From positions 2,542,001 through 2,606,000 of the forward strand of contig NZ_CP092370.1 in the NCBI RefSeq assembly GCF_028473145.1: a stretch of 64,000 nucleotides of DNA, written 5' to 3'. Position 1 is the stretch's first letter, and the number at the start of each line of letters is the position of its first letter. The stretch is from Flavobacterium sp. CBA20B-1 (GTDB lineage: Bacteria; Bacteroidota; Bacteroidia; Flavobacteriales; Flavobacteriaceae). Made by a program: the position numbers and the translations under genes. The notes beneath the pieces were generated by a model, which had not been told where the DNA came from, ran no database searches, and saw only the letters and a list, made by a program, of their open reading frames with translations. This document shows, piece after piece, positions 56,382 to 64,000 of this stretch.

Positions 56382-57602
56382 TTAATATTTTGCTGCAATA
56401 GCATTCGCTGCCAAAAAACCTGTTGTCCAGGCATTTTGAAAATTAAAACCGCCAGTGATGGCATCAATATTTAAAATTTCGCCTGTAAAATACAAATTAT
56501 CTTGCAATTTACTTTCCATTGTTTTAAAGTTTACTTCTTTGAGGTCAATTCCGCCGGCCGTAACAAATTCGTCTTTAAACGTGCTTTTTCCGTTTACATT
56601 AAATGTGGCTTGGGTGAGTTGTTCTGCTAATTTTACCAACTGTTTTTTAGGTACATCTGCCCAAATCATTGCTTCTGTAATGCCTGATGCCAGAACCAAT
56701 TGATGCCACAAACGCATGGTTAAACCATAATGCGCATGCTTGTAAATTGTTTTTTTAGGATTACTTTTTTTCAATTGCATTAATTCATCTAAAACCTCAT
56801 CGAAAACTAAATCATTGGTGAAATTAACGATTAGTTGAAACTGATAGTTTTTCTGGAACAATTCGCGTGCACCCCAAGCCGAAAGCCTTAAAATTGCAGG
56901 ACCACTCATTCCCCAATGGGTAATAAGCAAAGGACCGCTTGCTTTTAATGGAGCATCTTTTACTTTTATGGAAACCATTTCGGTTGAAACACCCATTAAA
57001 TCTTTAATGCGATCGTCTTTAATATTGAAAGTAAATAACGAAGGAACCGGATTTACAATTGTATGATTTACCGTTTTAAGCAAATCCCAAATTTTAACGT
57101 TGCTGCCCGTTGCCATAACCACTTGTTTTGCCCGATAAGTATCTTTAGATGTTTCAATCTTCCAAAGATTTTCCTCCTTAGAAAGTTGCTGTACAATGGT
57201 TTGTTTGATAACTTTTATATGGAGGTTTTCGGCTTCGTTCAAAAAGCAATCGATAATGGTTTGAGAATTATCCGATTCTGGAAAAACCCTTCCATCTTCC
57301 TCTATTTTTAGCAACACACCGCGTTCACTGAACCATTCCATTACATCGCCTGTGCAAAATGTATGAAAAGGACCTTTTAACTCTTTCTCGCCACGCGGGT
57401 AATACTTTGTTAGCATATTTGGAATAAAACACGCATGGGTTACATTGCAACGTCCGCCACCCGAAATTTTGACTTTAGAAAGCACTTCGTTGCTTCTTTC
57501 TAAAATTGCTATGCGTATATCTGGGTTTTGCATTGCCAAGTTAATTGCCGTGAAAAAGCCCGAAGCACCACCGCCAATAATAATAACATCGAAATTGTGC
57601 AT
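56382..57602 (-). CDS. HI0933/BaiN-family flavoprotein
   Basis: This 406-residue FAD-dependent oxidoreductase starts with the dinucleotide motif IIIGGGASGFFTAIN and has the family signature KVKISGGGRCNVTHAC. Near the end VTAGGIDLKEVNFKTMESK and GEILNIDAITGGFNFQNAWTTGF complete the FAD site. The substrate is unknown; related BaiN acts on bile-acid derivatives, which need not hold here. Confidence 0.93.
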   Translation of the reverse strand: MHNFDVIIIGGGASGFFTAINLAMQNPDIRIAILERSNEVLSKVKISGGGRCNVTHACFIPNMLTKYYPRGEKELKGPFHTFCTGDVMEWFSERGVLLKIEEDGRVFPESDNSQTIIDCFLNEAENLHIKVIKQTIVQQLSKEENLWKIETSKDTYRAKQVVMATGSNVKIWDLLKTVNHTIVNPVPSLFTFNIKDDRIKDLMGVSTEMVSIKVKDAPLKASGPLLITHWGMSGPAILRLSAWGARELFQKNYQFQLIVNFTNDLVFDEVLDELMQLKKSNPKKTIYKHAHYGLTMRLWHQLVLASGITEAMIWADVPKKQLVKLAEQLTQATFNVNGKSTFKDEFVTAGGIDLKEVNFKTMESKLQDNLYFTGEILNIDAITGGFNFQNAWTTGFLAANAIAAKY

Positions 57603-57762
57603 AATATTCTACAATATGTTCCACAAATTGTGGATTTAAAAAGATGAAACCTTCCTAAAGAGCCTAAAAAATAATTTGTATAGGTTTTTGGAATGGTTTA
57701 TGCTTTGAAATTTGTATCTTGCAAAGATAGTGAATCAAGCTACCTTGCGATAAAATTTTATT

Positions 57763-58287
57763 ATGAAATACAGCAAATTAATATTTATTACATGCGTTTT
57801 GGGTATGGTATCGTGCAAAACCGCTAAGAAAAAAAACATCGATACCGCTACAACCAACGAAAAACCCGAATTGATTAAAAAGGAAAAAGAAGCCATTTTT
57901 TATACTGAACAAATAAGAAATGATTTTAGAGCAGTGAGTGCAAGCACCCAACAAAAGTTCTTGGAAATGTATGACGCTACTGCAAAAGAATATTCTATTT
58001 TGTTCTTTACACAAGGATTTACAGGCGAAGAAATGGTGGTAAAAAACAACAATAGTACGTTGTATAAAGGAATGGTTTTCACCGACAAAAGCACTGGTTT
58101 AGCAAAAAACATGCGCATTGTGAATACCGAAATTACCAGTATTTACGACAAAGCAACTCAGAAAACCATTTATATAAATACCGATAAAGCAACAAAACAC
58201 AAGTTTATTTATGTAATGAAAGGCGATATAAACACCGAAAAACCATATAAAATTACATTTAGCAATAAATTGCGTCCGGAAAAATAA
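57763..58287 (+). CDS. Lipoprotein of unknown function
   Basis: This 174-residue protein has lipobox GMVSC (Cys18), then a Lys/Glu-rich linker and a domain with YTEQIRNDFRAVSASTQQKF and YSILFFTQGFTGEEMVVK. No family recognised. It is a single gene ending in a bidirectional terminator. Confidence 0.7.
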   Translation: MKYSKLIFITCVLGMVSCKTAKKKNIDTATTNEKPELIKKEKEAIFYTEQIRNDFRAVSASTQQKFLEMYDATAKEYSILFFTQGFTGEEMVVKNNNSTLYKGMVFTDKSTGLAKNMRIVNTEITSIYDKATQKTIYINTDKATKHKFIYVMKGDINTEKPYKITFSNKLRPEK

Positions 58288-58321
58288 ATAATTTATATAG
58301 CTTTTTTAATGAGAAGCAACT

Positions 58322-58354
58322 AAAAAAGGCATCGAGAAATTCGATGCCTTTTTT
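58322..58354. terminator. Bidirectional terminator
   Basis: AAAAAGGCATCGA pairs with TCGATGCCTTTTT; it serves the convergent genes ending 58287 and 58356. Confidence 0.85.
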
Positions 58355-58355
58355 A

Positions 58356-58760
58356 CTATTTTAAAAGTTCTTTAAAACTTGTTTGCCCACTATTTAATTC
58401 AGTAGATGATAAAGTCATTATTTTATATTTTTCTGTATCACTAACTAATGAATCTTTGAAATTAACTTTCTGTAAAAGAACTCTCATTTCATACGCACTA
58501 TTTTTAAAATTGAAGTTAGGATTTTGAATAAAAATACTATCTAAATTAAGATTTACCTTACTTTCGTTTCTGAATTCTATAGAAACTTCCTTTTTTTCAA
58601 TTTCTTTTTTTGATGTATTTAACACATCAAAAGCTAAAATAACGTAATCCTTATCTGTAAGCTCAATACTATTTGTTGTTTGATTGTACTTTAAAACACT
58701 ATCATCTTTCTTACAACTTAATAGTAAACTTAGAAAAATAAACCAGAAATATTTCTTCAT
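58356..58760 (-). CDS. Small lipoprotein of unknown function
   Basis: This 134-residue protein has lipobox SLLLSC (Cys16). The mature domain is a polar, probably immunoglobulin-like beta fold (YVILAFDVLNTSKKEIEKKEVSIEF). No family known. It lies 11 bases after the split gene upstream, so it is probably in the same transcript and may accompany that product. Confidence 0.68.
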   Translation of the reverse strand: MKKYFWFIFLSLLLSCKKDDSVLKYNQTTNSIELTDKDYVILAFDVLNTSKKEIEKKEVSIEFRNESKVNLNLDSIFIQNPNFNFKNSAYEMRVLLQKVNFKDSLVSDTEKYKIMTLSSTELNSGQTSFKELLK

Positions 58761-58771
58761 ATTAATTATTT

Positions 58772-59275
58772 TTAATCACACGCATCAACACAATCTTTCA
58801 ATCCTTGTGCACAAACCTTATCTGCAAGAACTCTTTCAAAATAAGCATTAGCAGCCATGCCAACTGCAGCAGGTGCAAACATACTAGTACTTCCTACTAA
58901 TATTGCATAAGCTAATTTCTCTTCGTATACTTGTTGCGCTTCTTTACTACATTGATTTGCAGCATCTATACAATCACCCCAACAACCTGTAGTTTGGATA
59001 GGATTTTCAATTGTACCTATAAACAAATCCGTTTCCACTTTAACAATCTTCTTTACATCTGAAAGCTCTAAATCTTTAAGTTTCACAAAAAATGATGAAT
59101 TAATAGTATAAAAATGAGTCATTTTATCTTTTACGATATTATATTGATTAATAGCTTCGGTAGGAGAAGCGAATTCGATAGCGTTAGGGTTATTATGTAT
59201 CCATAGAATTAGATCATCTTCATTTTCTATAGTATTATACCCTTCCATTTTAATCTTTTGAAAGAATAATTTCAT
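58772..59275 (-). CDS. C-terminal part of a split Cys-rich lipoprotein
   Basis: This 167-residue frame starts at an ATG three codons after a TAA in the same frame; the upstream piece (59282-59470) supplies a lipoprotein signal. The two read as one gene of about 230 codons with a single nonsense codon. The tail is unusual: GCWGDCIDAANQC, a hydrophobic helix (AILVGSTSMFAPAAVGMAA), then VCAQGLKDCVDACD. Four or more Cys and a glycine/alanine-rich helix suggest disulphides around a membrane-active segment. Function unknown. Confidence 0.6.
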   Translation of the reverse strand: MKLFFQKIKMEGYNTIENEDDLILWIHNNPNAIEFASPTEAINQYNIVKDKMTHFYTINSSFFVKLKDLELSDVKKIVKVETDLFIGTIENPIQTTGCWGDCIDAANQCSKEAQQVYEEKLAYAILVGSTSMFAPAAVGMAANAYFERVLADKVCAQGLKDCVDACD

Positions 59276-59281
59276 CGAAGT

Positions 59282-59470
59282 TTATGCATCAATATACTCA
59301 TCTGTTAACAACAGATTAGCATATTCATTCTTTAAGTTTTCAATTTCACTAGAACTTCTAGATTGATTACTAACCATCACATTTTCTTCATTTCTAATTT
59401 TATCGTCAGCATCATCACTACAAGAAACGACACTAATTCCAAAAATCAACAATAACATTACTTTTTTCAT
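59282..59470 (-). pseudogene. N-terminal part of the split lipoprotein
   Basis: These 62 codons have lipobox ISVVSC (Cys17) and then SSSEIENLKNEYANLLLTDEYIDA before TAA at 59282-59284. SEI-x-L-x-x-EYA-x-LL is an opening I associate with full-length Bacteroidota lipoproteins, so the stop is probably a mutation, unless read through. Confidence 0.6.
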
Positions 59471-59502
59471 CTTTTAAAAATTTTTAATAATTATACTTTT
59501 CC

Positions 59503-59521
59503 AAAAAAAAAAAAAAAAAAA
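59503..59521. repeat. A19 homopolymer
   Basis: Nineteen consecutive A in the divergent spacer between the split lipoprotein gene and the giant gene. It could alter promoter spacing by slippage, and its length is uncertain in most sequencing data. Confidence 0.6.
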
Positions 59522-59584
59522 TGAATTACACAAATATTTCTACAAAAAACGTATTTTAACAGCCTATTTTTATACAACACATTT

Positions 59585-62500
59585 ATGAAATATTTTTTTA
59601 CACTTCTGTCTTTTTTGTTCAGCACGTTTTTGTTTGCACAAGATTTTTCTAAATATTGGCAAAAAGTTCATGAATTAGAGAAAAAAGGAAGTTACAAAAC
59701 TGCCTATGAAACGGTTCAGAATATCTACAAAAAAACGCATCGCAAAAAAAACGAAGCCGAAAAAACGAAAGCTTTTATTTATACTTTAAAGTTTAAAACC
59801 CAACTTGCAGAGGTTTCCACTCAAGATATTTTAAACGACATTACCTTAGAAATGAACACCAGCAAGGGTATTTATAAAGAAATAAATCGCTGGTATTATA
59901 TTAAAACAATTGCTAACGAACTTAATAGTTCGTACAGATATTATCAAAATTCACACATAAAAAACACCACCGAAATACTTCCTGATGACATTGAAAAATG
60001 GTCTGCAGAACATTATAAACAAGTGTTGAACGAACAGATTGACTTATTGTTTCAAAATGAAAAATTGTTGAAAGAAACCAAGGTGCATCAAATAAAACCT
60101 TTGATTGATTATGATTTTATCGAAGCGAATTTAAACCAAACTGTTTTTGAGTTTTTTGCGCTAAATTTTATAACGGAATATGAAACTGCTTATTATAATT
60201 TACGTTTTGATGATGTAATGAAAATCAGTGATTTCTCGGATCAATTTAAATCAGCAAAAATCATTATAGAACCATCGAGTGATATTCGCGAATTATTTTC
60301 TAAAAAAAGCATCGAACTTTTTCAACAATTGGAAGATTTCTACACCAAAACAAACGACGATTTTAATTTAGATAAAGTTAAATTTCTACGGTTTACAAAG
60401 AATGCACAATACATTGAAAGCTTCGATCAAATGAATGATTTGGGTAAAAACCTGAAAACCGAATTCTATAAAAACCGATTCAAATTAGAACAAGCAACAT
60501 TGTTTGTTCGCAGAGCGAATAAAAACGACCATAAAGATTATTATGAAAAAGCATTACAGTTAACAAACGAAATTAGAAATCAAACAACCAATAACGATGT
60601 TTTAGAGAATGCGGTTGCTTTAGAAAACACTGTAAAACAAGCTGCTTTTACTATTTCGTTGCTTAATGAGGTGTATGAAAACGAACCTGTAAAGTATCTC
60701 ATAAATTATAAAAATCTGCCAAAGCTACACCTTGCTTATTACGATATTAAAAAATTTCCCAAACAAATAAACGATAGTATTTATAAGGTTATTACTACCA
60801 CGCATCAACCTGTGGCAACAATGACTATTGATTTGCCGGTAAGCGAAAAATATTTTAGTACATCAACCGAAATTTTAGGTAAACAACTCCCGTTAGGCAA
60901 TTACTTATTAGTGGCTTATCAAAATGAAAACGATTTAACCATTCCTCAAAACGTGCAATACAACACGTTCAAAGTTACCAACGTAATGGTTTTTAATAAA
61001 AGTATTTCTAATAGCCACACATATGTGTCCAAAAAAGAAAATGATGAAGTTCTTTTTTACTTTGTGCATCCTAATACCGGTAAACCGTATCCAAACGCTG
61101 CGGTGACCATAAATGCACAACGTTTCACAACCAATGAAAACGGAACGGTTTTATTTACAAAAACTGAAAATACCACAAGAGATTTCCATGTTCAGGTTTT
61201 TCTTGCTAACGAAACCTATCAAACAACGGTTTATGAAGATTGGAATAAGCAATATGTTTCTCATTACGCCAATCGAAGTCGTGAATATGTTGAAGCATTG
61301 TTTTATACCGATCGATCTATTTATCGCCCAGGGCAAGAGGTGCAATTCAAAGGGATTTTGTATCAAACCAAAGAAAGTGGTAATGAAGTGGTTAAAAACA
61401 AATCGGTTCAATTGATAATAAGTGATGACAATGGCGATGAGCTGGAAACCAGAACCGTTACCACAAACGATATGGGCTCGTTTAGTGGAACTTTTACATT
61501 GCCTAAAAATATTTTGACCGGCGATTTTGAGATTGATATAGAAGAATTAGACGACTATACAGGTACTGAAGAAGAACGTTTTTGGGACGATAATAGTTTA
61601 AACAGTAAATATTTAACTTTCAAAGTAGAAGAATACAAACGCCCCACATTTGATGTGCAGGTTGATGAAATCAAGAAAAACATTTATTTTAATGAAGAAA
61701 TAGAATTGGTTGGTCGGGCAAAAAGTTTGGCGGGTGGCTCGGTTGCCAATGCGCAGGTCATTGTATCAATTAATGCAGGGGGCTATGAGTACCGCGATTA
61801 TTTTGTAAAGAAAGATACCATACAAACCGATGCTTCGGGTGCTTTTAATTACAAATTTGTTATTCCATCGCAATCGAAAACCGATACCATTAAAAAAGAA
61901 CACATAAAATTTTCTGTAGATTATCATTTTGAAGTCACCGACAACGCAGGCGAAGTTCGCGGAAATCGTGGGAACTTTTTTGTGGCTAACTATGCAACAC
62001 GCATTGCCGTTTACGGAAAAAATAATGTAGCAACCACCGAAAAAATTAATTTGAATATAACTTCATTCACTCAAAACGGTGATGATGTATCGGTAAACGG
62101 AACCGTTAAAATCTTTAAAACCTTACCTCCAAATCGTTTTTACATGCAACGTTCGTGGCAAGTACCTGAAATGAATTCAATAAATGAAGAAACCTTTCGT
62201 GCACTATTTCCTTATGAAGCCTATAATGAAGCAGATCAGAAATTTACCAACGAAGAATTGGTTTATCAAGGAAATTACACCACACAAAAAGATAAAAAAT
62301 TCATTCACGATATCACCAATTGGCAAACAGGCTCCTATAAAGTTGTTTTTGAAATCATTGATGAAAAATCGAAGTTGCCTTTAACCACTACCACTACTAT
62401 CGAAATAAAAAATGCCAACGAAAAATTAGCATCCAACGAAGCTTTTAAGGTAACAACACATCAAACATCATCGGCTAAAGAATTGGTTTTGCAAGTACAC

Positions 62501-64000
62501 ACGGCTTATGAACATACCACACTTTATGTAGAAATTCTTGATACCGATGCAAAGCTAAAAACCAAAGTATTCCCAATTGCAAAAGGCACACAAATACTGA
62601 AAATTCCGTTGGCAAACAGTAACGAAAACGCCAAAATAGCTTATCAATGGTACTTTGCAAAAGAGCATTTAATGTTTAATGGCGAAGAAAGTTATATCAT
62701 TCCACAACAACAAAAAACAACCGAAAATTTTGTTGCTCAATGGGAAGTTTGGAACAACAAATTAATTCCGGGTAATGAATATCAGTGGAAATTAAAATTA
62801 CTATCTGAACAAAGCAAAAAACCACTACAAGGCGAGTTTTTAGCCAGTATGTATGATGCTTCTTTGGATATGTTGCACAGTAGAAATTGGGACACGTATG
62901 TAAAGCTTTTTGAAAAATCAATTTCTGTAAATTTTGGTAAAATCAATACAAACCGATTGGTTACGAACAATTTTTATGGCTTGCAAACCGATTTTTATTA
63001 CACGCAATCTTTCTATAATAACCAGTTCAATTATTTTGGCTACAGCTTTAGCGATTGGATGGATACGAACTATTTAGAAGAGTTGCCTACTGATTATTTT
63101 AATGAAAAATGCAGTTATTATCAAATCGAAGTGCGCCATGCAATTACCCAGCAAACCATAAGCAATGCCCTTATTTACAATATAATAAATGCCAATGAAT
63201 TCCATACAAACGCGGAAGGTTTTGGAAGAGTGTGGGGCGAAAAATCTCAACCAATAGCCATTACGGCCTTAGGTTTTAAACAAGCACGACTACAACTAAA
63301 AGAGCATTTTACAGTTGTTTATTTGGAACCAACCAACGAACCAATTACACAAGCGGTGATTGATGACTTTTCAAACCAAATCTATCAATTATACCGTTTA
63401 AACCTAATTTACAGCCATTTGAAAGTTGATGATTCCTATTCAAAAGAAAAAGAAATTAAATTTGTGGAAGAAGTATTAAAAAATCTTCCAGGAGTTTATT
63501 CTAATAATGAACTTTCAATAAATGTTTCTTTAGAAGAAAGTATTGATGGTGACTTTAAAGATTCGGGTAGTTTAATTGGTGGTGCTTTAAAAAGTAATAA
63601 GGGTTCAGGAAGTGGTGAAAGATTTACTGTCACATCAAAAACAGTTGAAGGTCGTCCAAATGCTAGTTTCATACAAACATTGCAAGGACAAGTCCCCGGT
63701 TTAAATATTTCTACTGGTACAGGACAACCAGGAGCAACAGATAAAATAACACTCCGCGGCATTGGCTCTGTTAACGATAATTCCAACAAACCTTTGGTTA
63801 TTTTAGACGGCGTTCCTGTAAGTAGTGAACAATTAAGTTTAATGCAAAGCGATATTTATGACGTAACTGTTCTAAAAGATGCGGGAGCAACGGCTATTTA
63901 CGGCAATCGGGGTGCAAATGGTGTAATTGTCATAACCACCAAAAAAGCACAAGAAGCTGCAGCTCACTTAGAAGTTCCTTTGCGCAAAAATTTAAGCGAA
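59585..64000 (+). CDS. Giant alpha-2-macroglobulin-like protein with TonB plug domain, 3' end missing
   Basis: The frame is open from ATG 59585 to the window end: 1,472 codons, no stop. Residues 1-18 are a signal peptide (ending LFAQ). The region to about 480 is helical and unassigned. Around 570-690 lies an MG2 macroglobulin domain (YTDRSIYRPGQEVQFKG), followed by further MG-like domains (KVEEYKRPTFDVQ). Residues about 1355-1465 are a SusC-type plug: FIQTLQGQVPGLNI, ITLRGIGSVND, PLVILDGVPV, VTVLKDAGATAIYGNRGANG. It is probably an exported surface or periplasmic protein. No CxEQ thioester is seen in the visible part. Confidence 0.88.
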   Translation, partial: MKYFFTLLSFLFSTFLFAQDFSKYWQKVHELEKKGSYKTAYETVQNIYKKTHRKKNEAEKTKAFIYTLKFKTQLAEVSTQDILNDITLEMNTSKGIYKEINRWYYIKTIANELNSSYRYYQNSHIKNTTEILPDDIEKWSAEHYKQVLNEQIDLLFQNEKLLKETKVHQIKPLIDYDFIEANLNQTVFEFFALNFITEYETAYYNLRFDDVMKISDFSDQFKSAKIIIEPSSDIRELFSKKSIELFQQLEDFYTKTNDDFNLDKVKFLRFTKNAQYIESFDQMNDLGKNLKTEFYKNRFKLEQATLFVRRANKNDHKDYYEKALQLTNEIRNQTTNNDVLENAVALENTVKQAAFTISLLNEVYENEPVKYLINYKNLPKLHLAYYDIKKFPKQINDSIYKVITTTHQPVATMTIDLPVSEKYFSTSTEILGKQLPLGNYLLVAYQNENDLTIPQNVQYNTFKVTNVMVFNKSISNSHTYVSKKENDEVLFYFVHPNTGKPYPNAAVTINAQRFTTNENGTVLFTKTENTTRDFHVQVFLANETYQTTVYEDWNKQYVSHYANRSREYVEALFYTDRSIYRPGQEVQFKGILYQTKESGNEVVKNKSVQLIISDDNGDELETRTVTTNDMGSFSGTFTLPKNILTGDFEIDIEELDDYTGTEEERFWDDNSLNSKYLTFKVEEYKRPTFDVQVDEIKKNIYFNEEIELVGRAKSLAGGSVANAQVIVSINAGGYEYRDYFVKKDTIQTDASGAFNYKFVIPSQSKTDTIKKEHIKFSVDYHFEVTDNAGEVRGNRGNFFVANYATRIAVYGKNNVATTEKINLNITSFTQNGDDVSVNGTVKIFKTLPPNRFYMQRSWQVPEMNSINEETFRALFPYEAYNEADQKFTNEELVYQGNYTTQKDKKFIHDITNWQTGSYKVVFEIIDEKSKLPLTTTTTIEIKNANEKLASNEAFKVTTHQTSSAKELVLQVHTAYEHTTLYVEILDTDAKLKTKVFPIAKGTQILKIPLANSNENAKIAYQWYFAKEHLMFNGEESYIIPQQQKTTENFVAQWEVWNNKLIPGNEYQWKLKLLSEQSKKPLQGEFLASMYDASLDMLHSRNWDTYVKLFEKSISVNFGKINTNRLVTNNFYGLQTDFYYTQSFYNNQFNYFGYSFSDWMDTNYLEELPTDYFNEKCSYYQIEVRHAITQQTISNALIYNIINANEFHTNAEGFGRVWGEKSQPIAITALGFKQARLQLKEHFTVVYLEPTNEPITQAVIDDFSNQIYQLYRLNLIYSHLKVDDSYSKEKEIKFVEEVLKNLPGVYSNNELSINVSLEESIDGDFKDSGSLIGGALKSNKGSGSGERFTVTSKTVEGRPNASFIQTLQGQVPGLNISTGTGQPGATDKITLRGIGSVNDNSNKPLVILDGVPVSSEQLSLMQSDIYDVTVLKDAGATAIYGNRGANGVIVITTKKAQEAAAHLEVPLRKNLSE

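Overview
The window is low-GC DNA from a member of the Bacteroidota, almost certainly a Flavobacteriaceae species of the Flavobacterium/Myroides type. Evidence: the C-terminus of the gliding/type IX secretion protein SprA next to gcvH, a PorP/SprF protein, DUF3276 and DUF1573 genes, an ExbB-ExbD-ExbD-TonB cluster, a 16S rRNA ending in the Bacteroidota form AACACCTCCTTTCT, almost no Shine-Dalgarno sites, and repeated TAnnTTTG -7 promoter boxes.

Layout. 1-3915: sprA end, gcvH, a VanZ-like gene cut at its 3' end by an IS1182-family element, then deoC. 3984-6936: heme/cytochrome oxidase genes (cyoE, two subunit III genes, a subunit IV gene). 6990-14015: an accessory island of orphan Rhs toxin tails, lipoprotein genes that look like immunity genes, and many copies of one small hairpin repeat. 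It sits between the oxidase genes and their assembly genes (thioredoxin-like partner, SCO, DUF420, small membrane protein; 14066-16167), which then run into tsaB. 16982-30056: housekeeping genes (YyaL-like, NifU, PorP/SprF, gamma carbonic anhydrase, PUR-like DUF3276, ABC exporter, amino-acid dehydrogenase, nusB, DUF1573, yajC, a 52-residue membrane protein, kynurenine monooxygenase). 30075-38902: HerA-like ATPase, then the ExbB/ExbD/TonB energy module with a second TonB, a PstS-like lipoprotein and a TPR protein. 38940-40500: a small satellite of the island (two orphan membrane-protein genes, the same hairpin repeats, a gene remnant). 40670-48105: a complete rRNA operon (tandem promoters, boxA, 16S, tRNA-Ile, an odd tRNA, 23S, 5S) with a second, nearly identical IS1182 copy between the 5S gene and the operon terminator. 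48300-64000: SDR enzyme, L27 and L21, paired M16 peptidases, mevalonate decarboxylase, a BaiN-type flavoprotein, small lipoproteins, and the first 1,472 codons of a giant alpha-2-macroglobulin-like protein that carries a SusC-type TonB plug domain and runs off the window.

The most interesting part is the Rhs island. Two orphan Rhs genes share a 93-residue core that differs at two positions, but end in unrelated tails: one HExxxH metallopeptidase-like, one caspase/CHAT-like with a His/Cys pair. Each is followed within 4 bases by a small lipoprotein gene. Modules are separated by a repeated terminator and by 9-3-9 REP-like hairpins, one of which shows compensatory base changes. This looks like a repeat-driven cassette array of polymorphic toxins and immunity lipoproteins. 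Other points worth a look: a spacer tRNA with an alanine-type G3:U70 pair but an ACA anticodon, IS ends that double as terminators, and an inverted pair of about 155-bp non-coding repeats.
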